A stretch of 59,108 nucleotides of DNA from NCBI RefSeq assembly GCF_001507435.1, contig NZ_LMWH01000249.1, positions 1-59,108 of the forward strand, given 5' to 3'. The notes below the pieces were generated by a model, which did no database searches, was not told the DNA's origin, and worked only from the letters and a program-made list of their open reading frames with translations. The first letter of the stretch is position 1, and every line of letters begins with the position of its first letter. Source of the DNA: Streptomyces sp. NRRL F-5122. Its GTDB lineage: Bacteria > Actinomycetota > Actinomycetes > Streptomycetales > Streptomycetaceae. This document shows, piece by piece, positions 8,877 through 15,873 of the stretch. The translations under genes and the position numbers were made by a program.

Positions 8877-10433
8877 TCACTTGCTGCCGGAGATCGTCAC
8901 GCCGGTCCAGTCGATGTGGGCCGGGATCTTCGGAAGGCGGGAGATCGCCTTGCTCTTGGCGATGAGGTTGGGCGCGGAGTACGTGAAGACCAGCGCCTTG
9001 CTCTGCAGGCCGGCCCGGGTCGCCGCCCGAAGGACGGTGGTGTAGTCCGGCGCCTCCAGCGGTGTCCGGCGGACCTTGGCGACGGCCGCCTCGAAGCCCG
9101 CCGGCTCGTAGGGCGAACTCAGGTTCAGCGGCCCGTTGGGGCCGAAGTGGGCGGTGAGGGTCTGGACTGCGGAGTCGCGGCCCGTGGTGGAGTACAGCGA
9201 GAACGTGAGGTTCTTGGCGAAGAACGGGGTGGCCCAGTTCTTGTCGATCTTGATGGTGACGGTGATGCCGACCGCGGCCAACTGCGACTGGACGATTTCG
9301 GCTTGCGGATCCTCGGCGGGGATCACCAGATCGAGCTTGAGGTCCCCGGCCTTGTAACCCGCCTCGGCAAGAAGTTTCTTCGACTTGCCCGGGTCGTAGG
9401 GGTAGTTGTTCTGCGACGCCGGGTCGTAGGCCACGTATCCCTTGGGGAAGGGCTGATCGGTCACCTGGCCGTAGCCGAAGGTCAGCTTGTCGACGAACTC
9501 CTGGCGGTTGATCGCATGGCGAACCGCATCGACGACCTTGTTGTTGTCGAAGGGCGCCTTGTTGACGTTCAGGCTGATGTTCGAGGCGTTGAAACCGGGC
9601 TGCACGAAGACGTCCAGCCCGGCCTTCTTGGCGGCGGCCGCCTGACTCGGTTCGATGTCGGCGAAGTTGTACACCCCGGTCTGCAGCCCGGACACGACGG
9701 TCGACGCATCAGGTGCCGAGGTCAGCTCGACGTTGTCGATGTGGATGTTCTTCGCGTCCCAGTAGTTGGGATTCTTCCTCAGAACGGCCTTCGTACCGGG
9801 GATCAGCTGAGTGATGGTGAACGGCCCCGCGCCGACCGGGTTCTGGTCCAGCTTGCCGGGGTCGGCCGCCGCCTTGGGGCTGGCGATCTGCAGGACGCGC
9901 TCACCGAGCAGCTGGGGGATCTGGTAGTCGACCTGGGTGAGGTGGACAACCGCGTCCAGTCCGCTGGCGTCGACCGACTTGATGGAGGTCAGGTCACCGA
10001 AGAGCGCGGAGTTCTTCTGCTTCTTGGCCCGCTCGATGGCCGCCTTGACCGCCGCGCCGTCGACGGGCAAGCCGTCGCTGAACTTCAGGCCCGGGCGCAG
10101 ATGGAAGGTGATCTCGTCGCCCTTGCTGTTGTACTCCCAGCTCTTGGCGAGGTCCGGGACCGCCTTGCCGGTCTCGTCGGTGCGTGTCAACGAGGCGTAC
10201 ACCAGGGCCAGTTCACGGAACTGGGCGCCACTTCCCCCGACCACCGGGTCCCAGTGGGTCGGAAAGTAGGAAGAGGCCCACTTCAGCGTGGCGGCGCCGC
10301 CTGCTGAGGACGCGGTGCCCCCGCACGCACTGAGAGCGCCGACGAGCACGGTGAGCAGGACTGTGGCGAGGGCTGTGGGTCGCAGGCGGCTCGCATGCGG
10401 GGCGGGGTGGCGAGGCATGAGTCGTCCGGGCAT
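8877..10433 (-). CDS. ABC transporter substrate-binding lipoprotein (family 5, DppA/OppA type)
   Basis: The 518-aa protein has a lipoprotein signal peptide ending LSAC-GG, with Cys37 as the lipidation site. The mature part shows SBP_bac_5 landmarks: a strand after WDPVVGGSG, LAKSWEYNSKGDEITFHLRPGLKFSDG, and NPVGAGPFTITQLIPGTKAVLRKNPNYW. It captures the nutrient outside the membrane for the four downstream subunits. The family binds peptides, nickel chelates, glycosides or opines, so the ligand is open; the monooxygenases downstream favour an organosulfur compound. ATG 10433 follows AAAGGAAG, and the signal peptide fits only this or the nearby internal ATG. It lies 309 nt after a short leader ORF. 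Confidence 0.88.
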   Translation of the reverse strand: MPGRLMPRHPAPHASRLRPTALATVLLTVLVGALSACGGTASSAGGAATLKWASSYFPTHWDPVVGGSGAQFRELALVYASLTRTDETGKAVPDLAKSWEYNSKGDEITFHLRPGLKFSDGLPVDGAAVKAAIERAKKQKNSALFGDLTSIKSVDASGLDAVVHLTQVDYQIPQLLGERVLQIASPKAAADPGKLDQNPVGAGPFTITQLIPGTKAVLRKNPNYWDAKNIHIDNVELTSAPDASTVVSGLQTGVYNFADIEPSQAAAAKKAGLDVFVQPGFNASNISLNVNKAPFDNNKVVDAVRHAINRQEFVDKLTFGYGQVTDQPFPKGYVAYDPASQNNYPYDPGKSKKLLAEAGYKAGDLKLDLVIPAEDPQAEIVQSQLAAVGITVTIKIDKNWATPFFAKNLTFSLYSTTGRDSAVQTLTAHFGPNGPLNLSSPYEPAGFEAAVAKVRRTPLEAPDYTTVLRAATRAGLQSKALVFTYSAPNLIAKSKAISRLPKIPAHIDWTGVTISGSK

Positions 10434-10742
10434 GTGGCTACTTCCTTTGATGGCCTCGTCCCCGTCATGAGCGGGCAGGACGGGAACGAGGGACGGCACG
10501 GACCCGCGCCGGACGACTGCGCCTGACGGCACGGCAGGCCGACGGTTGCTTCGGTGCACACGTCGGACATGCGGCGTTCAGGGCATGGCGCGTCGGCAGG
10601 TTCGCGGGGCGGACCGGGATACGGAAAGACAGGGGTGACGAAGCGCAGAGGTGCGGGCGCGGCGACAGGCCGTGCTCAGTGGAGCAGTGGGCGGCCGGTA
10701 CTGACGGAAACGGTCAGGCGCCTGGGTGCCAAGGGCGGGCGA
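10434..10742 (-). promoter_or_regulatory. Long leader between the leader peptide and the ABC operon
   Basis: This is 309 nt of transcribed leader if the promoter at 10825-10854 is correct. A small stem, CTGAC (10701-10705) with GTCAG (10713-10717), lies 26 nt past the leader-peptide stop. No protein-coding gene is apparent. Attenuation in response to ribosome progress on the leader ORF is a reasonable hypothesis, but I could not identify a convincing pair of alternative structures by eye. Confidence 0.4.
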
Positions 10743-10817
10743 TCAGCGACAGAGCGCGCTGCTGGTGCGCCGCAGGTCCACGTAGCGGCACACCACACCG
10801 GGGTGCGTCGTAAGCAT
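10743..10817 (-). CDS. Leaderless regulatory leader peptide, 24 aa, ending in SSALCR
   Basis: A minus-strand ORF of 24 codons starts at ATG 10817 and stops with TGA at 10743-10745. Its C-terminal half reads CRYVDLRRTSSALCR, matching the V-D-L-x-R-x-S-S-A-L-C-R pattern I recall in actinobacterial putative leader peptides upstream of sulfur genes. It has two cysteines, at positions 10 and 23, the latter penultimate. The predicted transcription start falls on the A of the ATG, so the ORF should be translated without a leader. Such peptides are thought to sense Cys-tRNA supply. The downstream unit of transporter and flavin monooxygenases fits sulfur starvation control. Confidence 0.72.
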   Translation of the reverse strand: MLTTHPGVVCRYVDLRRTSSALCR

Positions 10818-10824
10818 GCTCAAC

Positions 10825-10854
10825 ATCTTGGTGCGGGCCGTAAGCGGCTGTCAA
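10825..10854 (-). promoter_or_regulatory. Promoter of the leader peptide and ABC/monooxygenase operon
   Basis: The -35 TTGACA (10849-10854) is a perfect consensus hexamer. The -10 CAAGAT (10825-10830) lies 18 nt away. The A of the leader ATG (10817) is the eighth base after the -10, where transcription should begin. A perfect palindrome sits 2 bp upstream of the -35. Confidence 0.65.
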
Positions 10855-10856
10855 TG

Positions 10857-10872
10857 GACACCAATTGGTGTC
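10857..10872. promoter_or_regulatory. 16-bp palindromic operator, probable Rrf2 site
   Basis: GACACCAATTGGTGTC is perfectly self-complementary. It lies immediately upstream of the -35 of the ABC operon. Within it and its flank the 12-mer CAATGGACACCA (10852-10863) recurs exactly at the cupin promoter (12349-12360). The two sites agree as GGACACCANTTGNNNTCY. The Rrf2 regulator encoded between them is the obvious candidate ligand. Confidence 0.6.
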
Positions 10873-10926
10873 TCATTCAGTGGAACTGGCCCTGACATCA
10901 ACTCCGAGCCGTGCCACGACCGCGAA

Positions 10927-11829
10927 TCAGCGCGGGGTGGTGGCCGGGTGGACCGCGGCCTCCCGCGGATGCAGCCACAACGGTCCGTTACCGGTCTCCG
11001 CCCGCACCACGTGCTGCGGCGGCCACGGGCCCTGCGTCAGCAGGCGGACCTCCGGGTCGGTCAGACTCCCGTACCGCTCCAGCGCCGCACCGGCGGACAG
11101 CGCCACCGGAGCCGACAGCAGCCCCGGGCACAGTTCCTCGACGGCCGCCGCGTACCCCTCCCAGGACCGCCAGCCGGGCACCGTACGGCGCTTGGAAGCG
11201 ACGCGGAACAGCAGCGTGGGCAACGCATACCGGTAACCGCCCTCGGCGGTCTCCCTGGCTGTGCCGGGGTGCGGCGAGCCACCCAGGCCGGACAATACCT
11301 CCGGCACCGGGCGCCGCGCCTCGGCGCGGTCGGCTCGCACCTCTTCCAACACCGCAACGGAGGCCGCGTCGTGCGAGAGCCGCTCCCAGTCCAGGCCCGG
11401 CATCCCCCGCACCGCGGACAAAGCCAGCGCAGTGGTGTCCGCCGGCTCACCGAGTACAAATACGGTCTCGCGCAGCCGCCGCAGCACCCGCTCGGCCACG
11501 GCATTCCCTTGCAGTTCCGCGGCTTTGGCGACAAGGGAGGACGGCCAGGAACTCTCCGCCACCCGTTGCAACCGGACCGCGTGGGGCGCCCCGGTGTGTC
11601 CGCTGATCCCCGCGACGTAGTCCACGTACCAGGCGGTTTCCGCCGCCGGGTCCGGTGGCGGATCGTCGTCGTGATCGAAGAGGATGCCATACACCCGGCG
11701 CCAGTGCACTCGCCCGGCAAGTGCCGCCCGCAGCCGACGGAAGACCGGTTCCGATCCCCAGGCCCAGGGGCACAACGGGTCGGTGTACTCGACCACTTCC
11801 ACCGTGGGCAGCTCCGGCACCTGTGTCAT
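10927..11829 (-). CDS. DsbA-family thioredoxin-fold protein with CPWA active site
   Basis: The 300-aa protein starts VEVVEYTDPLCPWAWGSEPV, the FrnE/DsbA-like fold in which the redox site is Cys20-Pro-Trp-Ala, so only the first cysteine of CxxC is present. An inserted helical domain follows, and LPTLLFRV gives the cis-Pro loop (TLP-type). No signal peptide is visible, so it is probably cytoplasmic, as in the FrnE and glutathione-S-transferase kappa relatives. A one-cysteine site argues against a classical disulfide oxidase and suits thiol adduct or isomerase chemistry. It overlaps the Rrf2 stop by four bases (ATGA) and forms a two-gene operon with it. Confidence 0.78.
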   Translation of the reverse strand: MTQVPELPTVEVVEYTDPLCPWAWGSEPVFRRLRAALAGRVHWRRVYGILFDHDDDPPPDPAAETAWYVDYVAGISGHTGAPHAVRLQRVAESSWPSSLVAKAAELQGNAVAERVLRRLRETVFVLGEPADTTALALSAVRGMPGLDWERLSHDAASVAVLEEVRADRAEARRPVPEVLSGLGGSPHPGTARETAEGGYRYALPTLLFRVASKRRTVPGWRSWEGYAAAVEELCPGLLSAPVALSAGAALERYGSLTDPEVRLLTQGPWPPQHVVRAETGNGPLWLHPREAAVHPATTPR

Positions 11830-12260
11830 GCAGCACCCTTGTGGGCCGACCGTTCAACCGCCTCCGCGGGCAGCAACGAGGCCAGCGTCACCCCGCCGAG
11901 GACGGCCGCCGCATCCGCCTCGACCTGTCGCCACACGCCGGGCAGCCCCATGGCCGGGCCGGGATAGGCGAGTTCGTCGAGCGACTCACCGCGCAGGGTG
12001 ATCACCTCACCGTCGACGGCCCGCACGACGTCCAGCAGGGTGATGTCCTCGGCGGGCCTGCCGAGCCAGTAGCCGCCCTCGCAGCCACGCTGACTGCGCA
12101 CCAGACCTGCTCTGCGCAGCTCACCCACCACGGACTTCAGGAACCGGAACGGAATCTGCTGCGAGGAAGCGATGACCTCGCAGGTGAGCGGCCGGGCCGG
12201 CGCACGGGCGAGCTCCAGAAGAGCCCGCACGGCGTAGTCCGCCTTCGCGGAGATATGCAT
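11826..12260 (-). CDS. Rrf2-family transcriptional regulator
   Basis: The 144-aa protein has the family start MHISAKADYAVRALLELA, a winged HTH through residue about 65 (ASSQQIPFRFLKSVVGELRR) and the RSQRGCEGGYWLGRP wing. Only two cysteines, C27 and C60, are present. The three-cysteine cluster ligand set of IscR and NsrR is missing from the loop at 90-110, so it is more like the non-Fe-S CymR type. CymR relatives control sulfur supply. The start at ATG 12260 gives the canonical N-terminus, although the ribosome site is poor. It is divergent from the cupin gene, with a shared intergenic site that would allow autoregulation. Confidence 0.85.
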   Translation of the reverse strand: MHISAKADYAVRALLELARAPARPLTCEVIASSQQIPFRFLKSVVGELRRAGLVRSQRGCEGGYWLGRPAEDITLLDVVRAVDGEVITLRGESLDELAYPGPAMGLPGVWRQVEADAAAVLGGVTLASLLPAEAVERSAHKGAA

Positions 12261-12348
12261 GCGCCCATCATGCCCGACGGCTCCTGCGGCGACCGGGCCT
12301 GTTTCCCCTACTCCTCTGCATTGCAGGAACGTTGCCGCAGGTGAACGG

Positions 12349-12391
12349 CAATGGACACCACTTGACATCCTTTTTTGCCCACATCTAGCGT
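12349..12391 (+). promoter_or_regulatory. Cupin-gene promoter with a second copy of the Rrf2-type site
   Basis: CAATGGACACCA (12349-12360) is identical to part of the ABC operon operator. It runs directly into TTGACA (12362-12367). TAGCGT (12386-12391) follows 18 nt later as -10. The cupin ATG at 12399 is the eighth base after the -10, so the mRNA should be leaderless. The order operator, TTGACA, leaderless ATG is the same as at the ABC operon. Confidence 0.58.
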
Positions 12392-12398
12392 CCCCGTC

Positions 12399-12905
12399 AT
12401 GAGCGAGCCCTCGACGACCCCTGGTGAAGGCTTCCACCCCCATCTCCATGAGACCGCGGGGAGTCCGGCGGCCCCGCTGCGGAACCGTCTGCACCACATC
12501 CGTGCCGACTCCCTTGACGGCGACACCGCCCAGACGGGTGGCATGCGCAGGTTCGCCGCCGTCAGCGGAAAGACCGTCGGATCCGAGAAACTGTGGATGG
12601 GGCAGACACACGTCGCCCCCGCCACCTCCTCCTCCGACCACCATCACGGCGAATCCGAGACCGCCATCTACGTCGTGAGCGGCCACCCCGAGTTCGTCTT
12701 CCTGGACGGCTCGGGAGAGGAACCCGAGGAGATTCGACTGCGGACCGGGCCCGGCGACTACATCTTCGTCCCACCGTTCGTACCGCACCGGGAGGAGAAC
12801 CCGGACCCCTCCGAAGAGGCGGTGGTCGTCATCGCCCGCAGCACCCAGGAAGCGATCGTGGTCAACCTCACCGGGCTGTACGCCCTTCCCGCCGAGGAAG
12901 ATTGA
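12399..12905 (+). CDS. Cupin-domain protein
   Basis: The 168-aa protein has the first cupin motif around TSSSDHHHGESETAIYVVSG (metal-binding His, His, Glu) and the second at GPGDYIFVPPFVPHREENPD, closing with His. Short single-domain cupins of this kind bind a divalent metal and act as small dioxygenases, isomerases or sensors; the substrate is unknown. ATG 12399 is chosen because it lies at the predicted transcription start; there is no ribosome site. The gene is divergent from the Rrf2-DsbA pair and shares the operator sequence of the ABC/monooxygenase unit, so it probably works in the same sulfur or redox response. Confidence 0.78.
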   Translation: MSEPSTTPGEGFHPHLHETAGSPAAPLRNRLHHIRADSLDGDTAQTGGMRRFAAVSGKTVGSEKLWMGQTHVAPATSSSDHHHGESETAIYVVSGHPEFVFLDGSGEEPEEIRLRTGPGDYIFVPPFVPHREENPDPSEEAVVVIARSTQEAIVVNLTGLYALPAEED

Positions 12906-12957
12906 TCAACGCGCCGAGGCGTGCCGGCCGTCGACGGCTGCCCGAACGACCGGTTCG

Positions 12958-13911
12958 TCAGCCCCCGGCCCTGGTCTTGATGAGCGGGGCATCCCGCGTG
13001 AACTCCCGGAACCCGACGCTGTGGTACAGCCCGCGCGCCGCGGGGTGCCCCGGCGCGCCCAGACAGGCGACCGTCGCATGAGTGGCCCCGGCCGCCCGCA
13101 CCAGTTGCATCCCGTGCAGAAGCATCGCCCTGCCCAGCCCACGACGCCGGTGGCCGGGGTGAGTCCCGACCGGCTCGAACTCGGCGGTCCTGTTCACCTC
13201 GTCGAGCCAGATGATCGTCGAGGATGCCATCGTTCCGTCCGGCGCCTCCACCAGGATGTGCAGGTCGCCTCGATACACTGGCGTCCGCCGGACACCCTCG
13301 TAGCCCTCGGCCGTGTAGGCCGAAGGAGCCCAGGCATCCAGATGGGCCTGGATCGCGGCCTTCGGCCCTGCCTCGTCGGTGGTGCGGAACCGGAATCCGT
13401 CCGGCAGTACCGGCTGTTCCATGTCGGTGAGGGCGCGCTCGTTGAGCTGGGTCCACGAGCCGGCGTCGCCCAGTGCGGCCGGATCCGTCGCATAGCCGTG
13501 CGCCGCCCACCGATCCAGGGCGAACTCATCGGCGGCGCTCGGCATCACCGTACGCTCGAGGTTCTTCGCCGTGCCGTCGTACCAGTCGATCACCTCGTCG
13601 ACCAGTTCCGCGTGGTCGGGATGGATCTGATACGCCAGATAGGCGCCCGTGACGTCCTTCACGGACCCGTCGCTCCGCCGCAACCGGTGGGGAAGACGGG
13701 CCCAGCCCCATGCCACCAGATGCCCGCCCGAGAACCACAGGCGACGCCGCCAACTCGCGCCGTCACTGACATGCCCCTTGCCCCAGTTCCAGGCGAGCTC
13801 GCCGAACGTCGCGTCGCTGTTCACCAGATCTGGACGGGTGGCGGTGACACATTGCGCCAGCCCCTGCATGAGTTGCACATCCGCGGCGGTCACAAGCTCG
13901 ACGCTCGTCAT
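12958..13911 (-). CDS. GNAT-family N-acetyltransferase
   Basis: The 317-aa protein has two halves. The C-terminal half carries the acetyl-CoA pyrophosphate loop V-G-T-H-P-G-H-R-R-R-G-L-G-R-A (residues about 240-254) and the terminal ARGLYHSVGFREF motif, both typical of GNATs. The N-terminal half, with ATRPDLVNSDATFGELAWNWGKG, looks like a divergent GNAT repeat, as in tandem GNAT proteins. The acceptor molecule is unknown. ATG 13911 has no strong ribosome site. It converges on the cupin gene with 52 bp between stops and is a probable single-gene unit. Confidence 0.82.
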   Translation of the reverse strand: MTSVELVTAADVQLMQGLAQCVTATRPDLVNSDATFGELAWNWGKGHVSDGASWRRRLWFSGGHLVAWGWARLPHRLRRSDGSVKDVTGAYLAYQIHPDHAELVDEVIDWYDGTAKNLERTVMPSAADEFALDRWAAHGYATDPAALGDAGSWTQLNERALTDMEQPVLPDGFRFRTTDEAGPKAAIQAHLDAWAPSAYTAEGYEGVRRTPVYRGDLHILVEAPDGTMASSTIIWLDEVNRTAEFEPVGTHPGHRRRGLGRAMLLHGMQLVRAAGATHATVACLGAPGHPAARGLYHSVGFREFTRDAPLIKTRAGG

Positions 13912-14131
13912 GGCCGGCCACGATGTCAGGATTCGGCGATGCCGTCGAACCGTTTTCCCGTCCGCCGATCGCGACAGGCAACGGTGCCGTGCCCGAGGTG
14001 GACGGTCGCGGCGCCGAGGCCCATGGAAGGCCGGGCAGCCATGCCCGTCGATCTCCCATGAGTCCCGCGGACACCGCTCTGCCCCACCACAGCAACCGGC
14101 GCGACAGGCGCCCGTCTCGCACGCCTCGCCG
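13912..14131. other. Intergenic DNA upstream of the GNAT gene
   Basis: About 220 bp without a supportable gene. It must hold the promoter of the minus-strand GNAT gene, but no convincing -10 and -35 pair was found by eye. The remaining part of this gap is the strong hairpin at 14132-14174. Confidence 0.3.
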
Positions 14132-14174
14132 GATCTGCTCGGGCCGCGTACCGCGTACGCGGCCCGAGCAGATC
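14132..14174 (-). terminator. Perfect 20-bp hairpin terminator after the SDR gene
   Basis: GATCTGCTCGGGCCGCGTAC (14132-14151) pairs perfectly with its reverse complement at 14155-14174 around a 3-nt CGC loop. It begins 54 nt past the SDR stop. There is no T-run on either side. Its length and perfection are exceptional for this window; it may terminate transcription from both strands. Confidence 0.65.
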
Positions 14175-14228
14175 ACCACCTCCCCCGTCCATCCGGCCAT
14201 CCGGCCATGGAACGCGGGGGCCGCTGGA

Positions 14229-14954
14229 TCAGGCGACCTCGGCGCGCGGTCGAACCACGATCTCGCTGACGTCGACGTCGTTCGGCTGGCCGATGACATA
14301 GGCGATGGCGTCGGCGACCGAGGCAGCCGGCAACTGAAGGCTGTCTGCCATCGAGCGGATGTATGCCATGGTCCCGGGGTCGCCGCCCTGGATCAGTTCG
14401 GACTCGGTGAAGGACGGGCTGATGTCGGTCACCCGAACGTCGTTGTTCTCCTTGCGCAGACCCTCGGAGATCGCGCGCACGGCGTACTTGGTCGCGCTGT
14501 ACACGGCCGTGGCGGGCGCGACGTAGTGTCCCAGGGTGGAGGCCATGTTGATGATGTGACCGTGCCCCTGGGACTTCATCAGCGGCAGCGCAGCGGCGAT
14601 ACCGTGCAGAACACCCCTGATATTGACGTCGATCATCTGGTTCCAGTCGTCCAGGCGCGCGGCGTCCAACCGCGACAGCGGCATCACACCGGCATTGTTC
14701 ACCAGGACGTCGACCCGGCCGTGCCTGCTGTGGGCACCTTCGACGAAGGCCTTCACGCTGTCGGGGTCGGTGACGTCGACGGCGGTGCGGTCCGCCTTGC
14801 GGCCGGCCTCCTGCAGTTCCCTGACCAGGGCGTCAAGACGGTCCACCCGGCGAGCGCCGACCACGACGTGGTGTCCCTCTCCGGCCAGACGACGAGCCGT
14901 GGCCGCGCCGAGCCCACTGCTCGCTCCGGTGATGAGGACGATCTTCGAGGACAT
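14229..14954 (-). CDS. Short-chain dehydrogenase/reductase (SDR)
   Basis: The 241-aa classical SDR has the NAD(P)-binding TGASSGLG motif (residues about 9-16), NNAG at about 87-90, a catalytic Ser in INMAST and the YSATK motif. The arginine-rich segment after the second strand (GARRVDRL) suggests NADP preference. It is a normal length and lacks extra domains, so substrate is not predictable beyond oxidoreduction of an alcohol or carbonyl. ATG 14954 follows TTGGAG. It is divergent from the CGNR-type regulator gene, with a 300-bp intergenic region carrying repeats, which suggests the regulator controls it. Confidence 0.88.
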   Translation of the reverse strand: MSSKIVLITGASSGLGAATARRLAGEGHHVVVGARRVDRLDALVRELQEAGRKADRTAVDVTDPDSVKAFVEGAHSRHGRVDVLVNNAGVMPLSRLDAARLDDWNQMIDVNIRGVLHGIAAALPLMKSQGHGHIINMASTLGHYVAPATAVYSATKYAVRAISEGLRKENNDVRVTDISPSFTESELIQGGDPGTMAYIRSMADSLQLPAASVADAIAYVIGQPNDVDVSEIVVRPRAEVA

Positions 14955-15001
14955 GAGTACTCCAACATGTTTCACGCACGGCCGTGACGCCCTGGGACCG
15001 A

Positions 15002-15021
15002 GAGTCCCTCGAGGAGGACTC
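15002..15021. promoter_or_regulatory. Inverted repeat upstream of the SDR gene
   Basis: GAGTCC and GGACTC flank an 8-bp spacer (CTCGAGGA), 48 bp upstream of the SDR start. The spacing suits a dimeric regulator. The neighbouring CGNR-type protein is one candidate; no experimental basis is available. Confidence 0.35.
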
Positions 15022-15053
15022 GAGTACGCCATGGGCCATGCGGGTGCGCGATG

Positions 15054-15197
15054 GCTATATGCGAATGACTTTTGCTGATGCCGACGACAGTCGACCACCC
15101 GGCGGCGCACCCCAGAGCGCCACCGTCGGACGTAATGTCGTTCTGAGGTTTGCACCTCACATCTCCGCCGTCAAGCCGCTGATTGCCATATGCGTAA
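15054..15197. repeat. Two copies of a GCYATATGCG box between SDR and CGNR genes
   Basis: GCTATATGCGAAT (15054-15066) and GCCATATGCGTAA (15185-15197) are direct near-repeats, AT-rich against a GC-rich background. One lies about 100 bp from the SDR start and the other about 59 bp from the CGNR start. They are reasonable candidates for operator or -10-region sequences of the divergent pair. Confidence 0.4.
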
Positions 15198-15255
15198 AGC
15201 ATTAGCTCATGTCTCTGCGATGTGGTCTACCATGGATCCCGACACAAGGAGAGTC

Positions 15256-15873
15256 ATGACCGAACAGTCCGCGCCGACGGCACCGGAGAACGCGTCTCCG
15301 GCCCCGTTCGCCACAGCCGACCTGCTGCTGGCCTTCGTCAATACGCAGTCTCAGCCCGGGCGCGCACGCGACCTGCTCGACGACCGCACGGCGCTCTCGC
15401 AGTGGCTCTCCTCATACTCCATGGACGACGGCGCGATGATCGTCACCGACGCGGACGCCGCCGCGACACGGGAACTCCGCGGCGCCTTGACGACCGTCTT
15501 CCGCAGCCACGTCGGCTGCGAACAAGGGGCTGAACTCCTCGGCGAGGCCGAACAGTTGCTCCGGAGCTACGGCCAGCGCTACCCACTGACCCCCGTGATC
15601 GAGGCCGACGGCTGCACATTCCGGCCCTCGCACACCGGAATCGTCGGCGCCTTCGAGGCGCTGCTCGCCGCCGCCGTCGACCTTGCGGCCCGGGACGTAT
15701 GGGCCCGGATGAAGATGTGCAGCTCTTCCTCCTGCTACCGCGGTTTCTACGACCGCACACGCAATTCCTCCGGCCGCTACTGCAGCACCCGGTGCAGCCA
15801 GCAGGCGGCTACGCACGCCTATCGCGACCGGCAGAAGAAGAACTGCGCGACGAAACCCACGCCTGCCGCCTGA
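15256..15873 (+). CDS. ABATE/CGNR zinc-finger-type transcriptional regulator
   Basis: The 205-aa protein has the stress-response ABATE-like N-terminal domain (starting FATADLLLAFVNTQSQ, continuing through the RELRGALTTVFRSHV helix region) and a C-terminal zinc finger. The finger reads C-S-S-S-S-C followed by RGFYDRTRNSSGRYCSTRC, and the eponymous CGNR motif is replaced by CSQQ. All four zinc cysteines remain. Members of this family are DNA-binding regulators, often beside oxidoreductases. ATG 15256 follows AAGGAGAGTC. It is divergent from the SDR gene, its most likely target. Confidence 0.82.
   Translation: MTEQSAPTAPENASPAPFATADLLLAFVNTQSQPGRARDLLDDRTALSQWLSSYSMDDGAMIVTDADAAATRELRGALTTVFRSHVGCEQGAELLGEAEQLLRSYGQRYPLTPVIEADGCTFRPSHTGIVGAFEALLAAAVDLAARDVWARMKMCSSSSCYRGFYDRTRNSSGRYCSTRCSQQAATHAYRDRQKKNCATKPTPAA

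Noticed and set aside
10927..10990. ABC operon palindrome acting on the DsbA-Rrf2 pair
   Set aside because: The palindrome lies downstream of that operon's end, and its promoter-like partner points the other way, towards the leader peptide.
12927..12938. GCCGTCGACGGC palindrome as terminator of the cupin gene
   Set aside because: A 12-bp palindrome with no loop makes only a 4-bp stem. Too weak to call.
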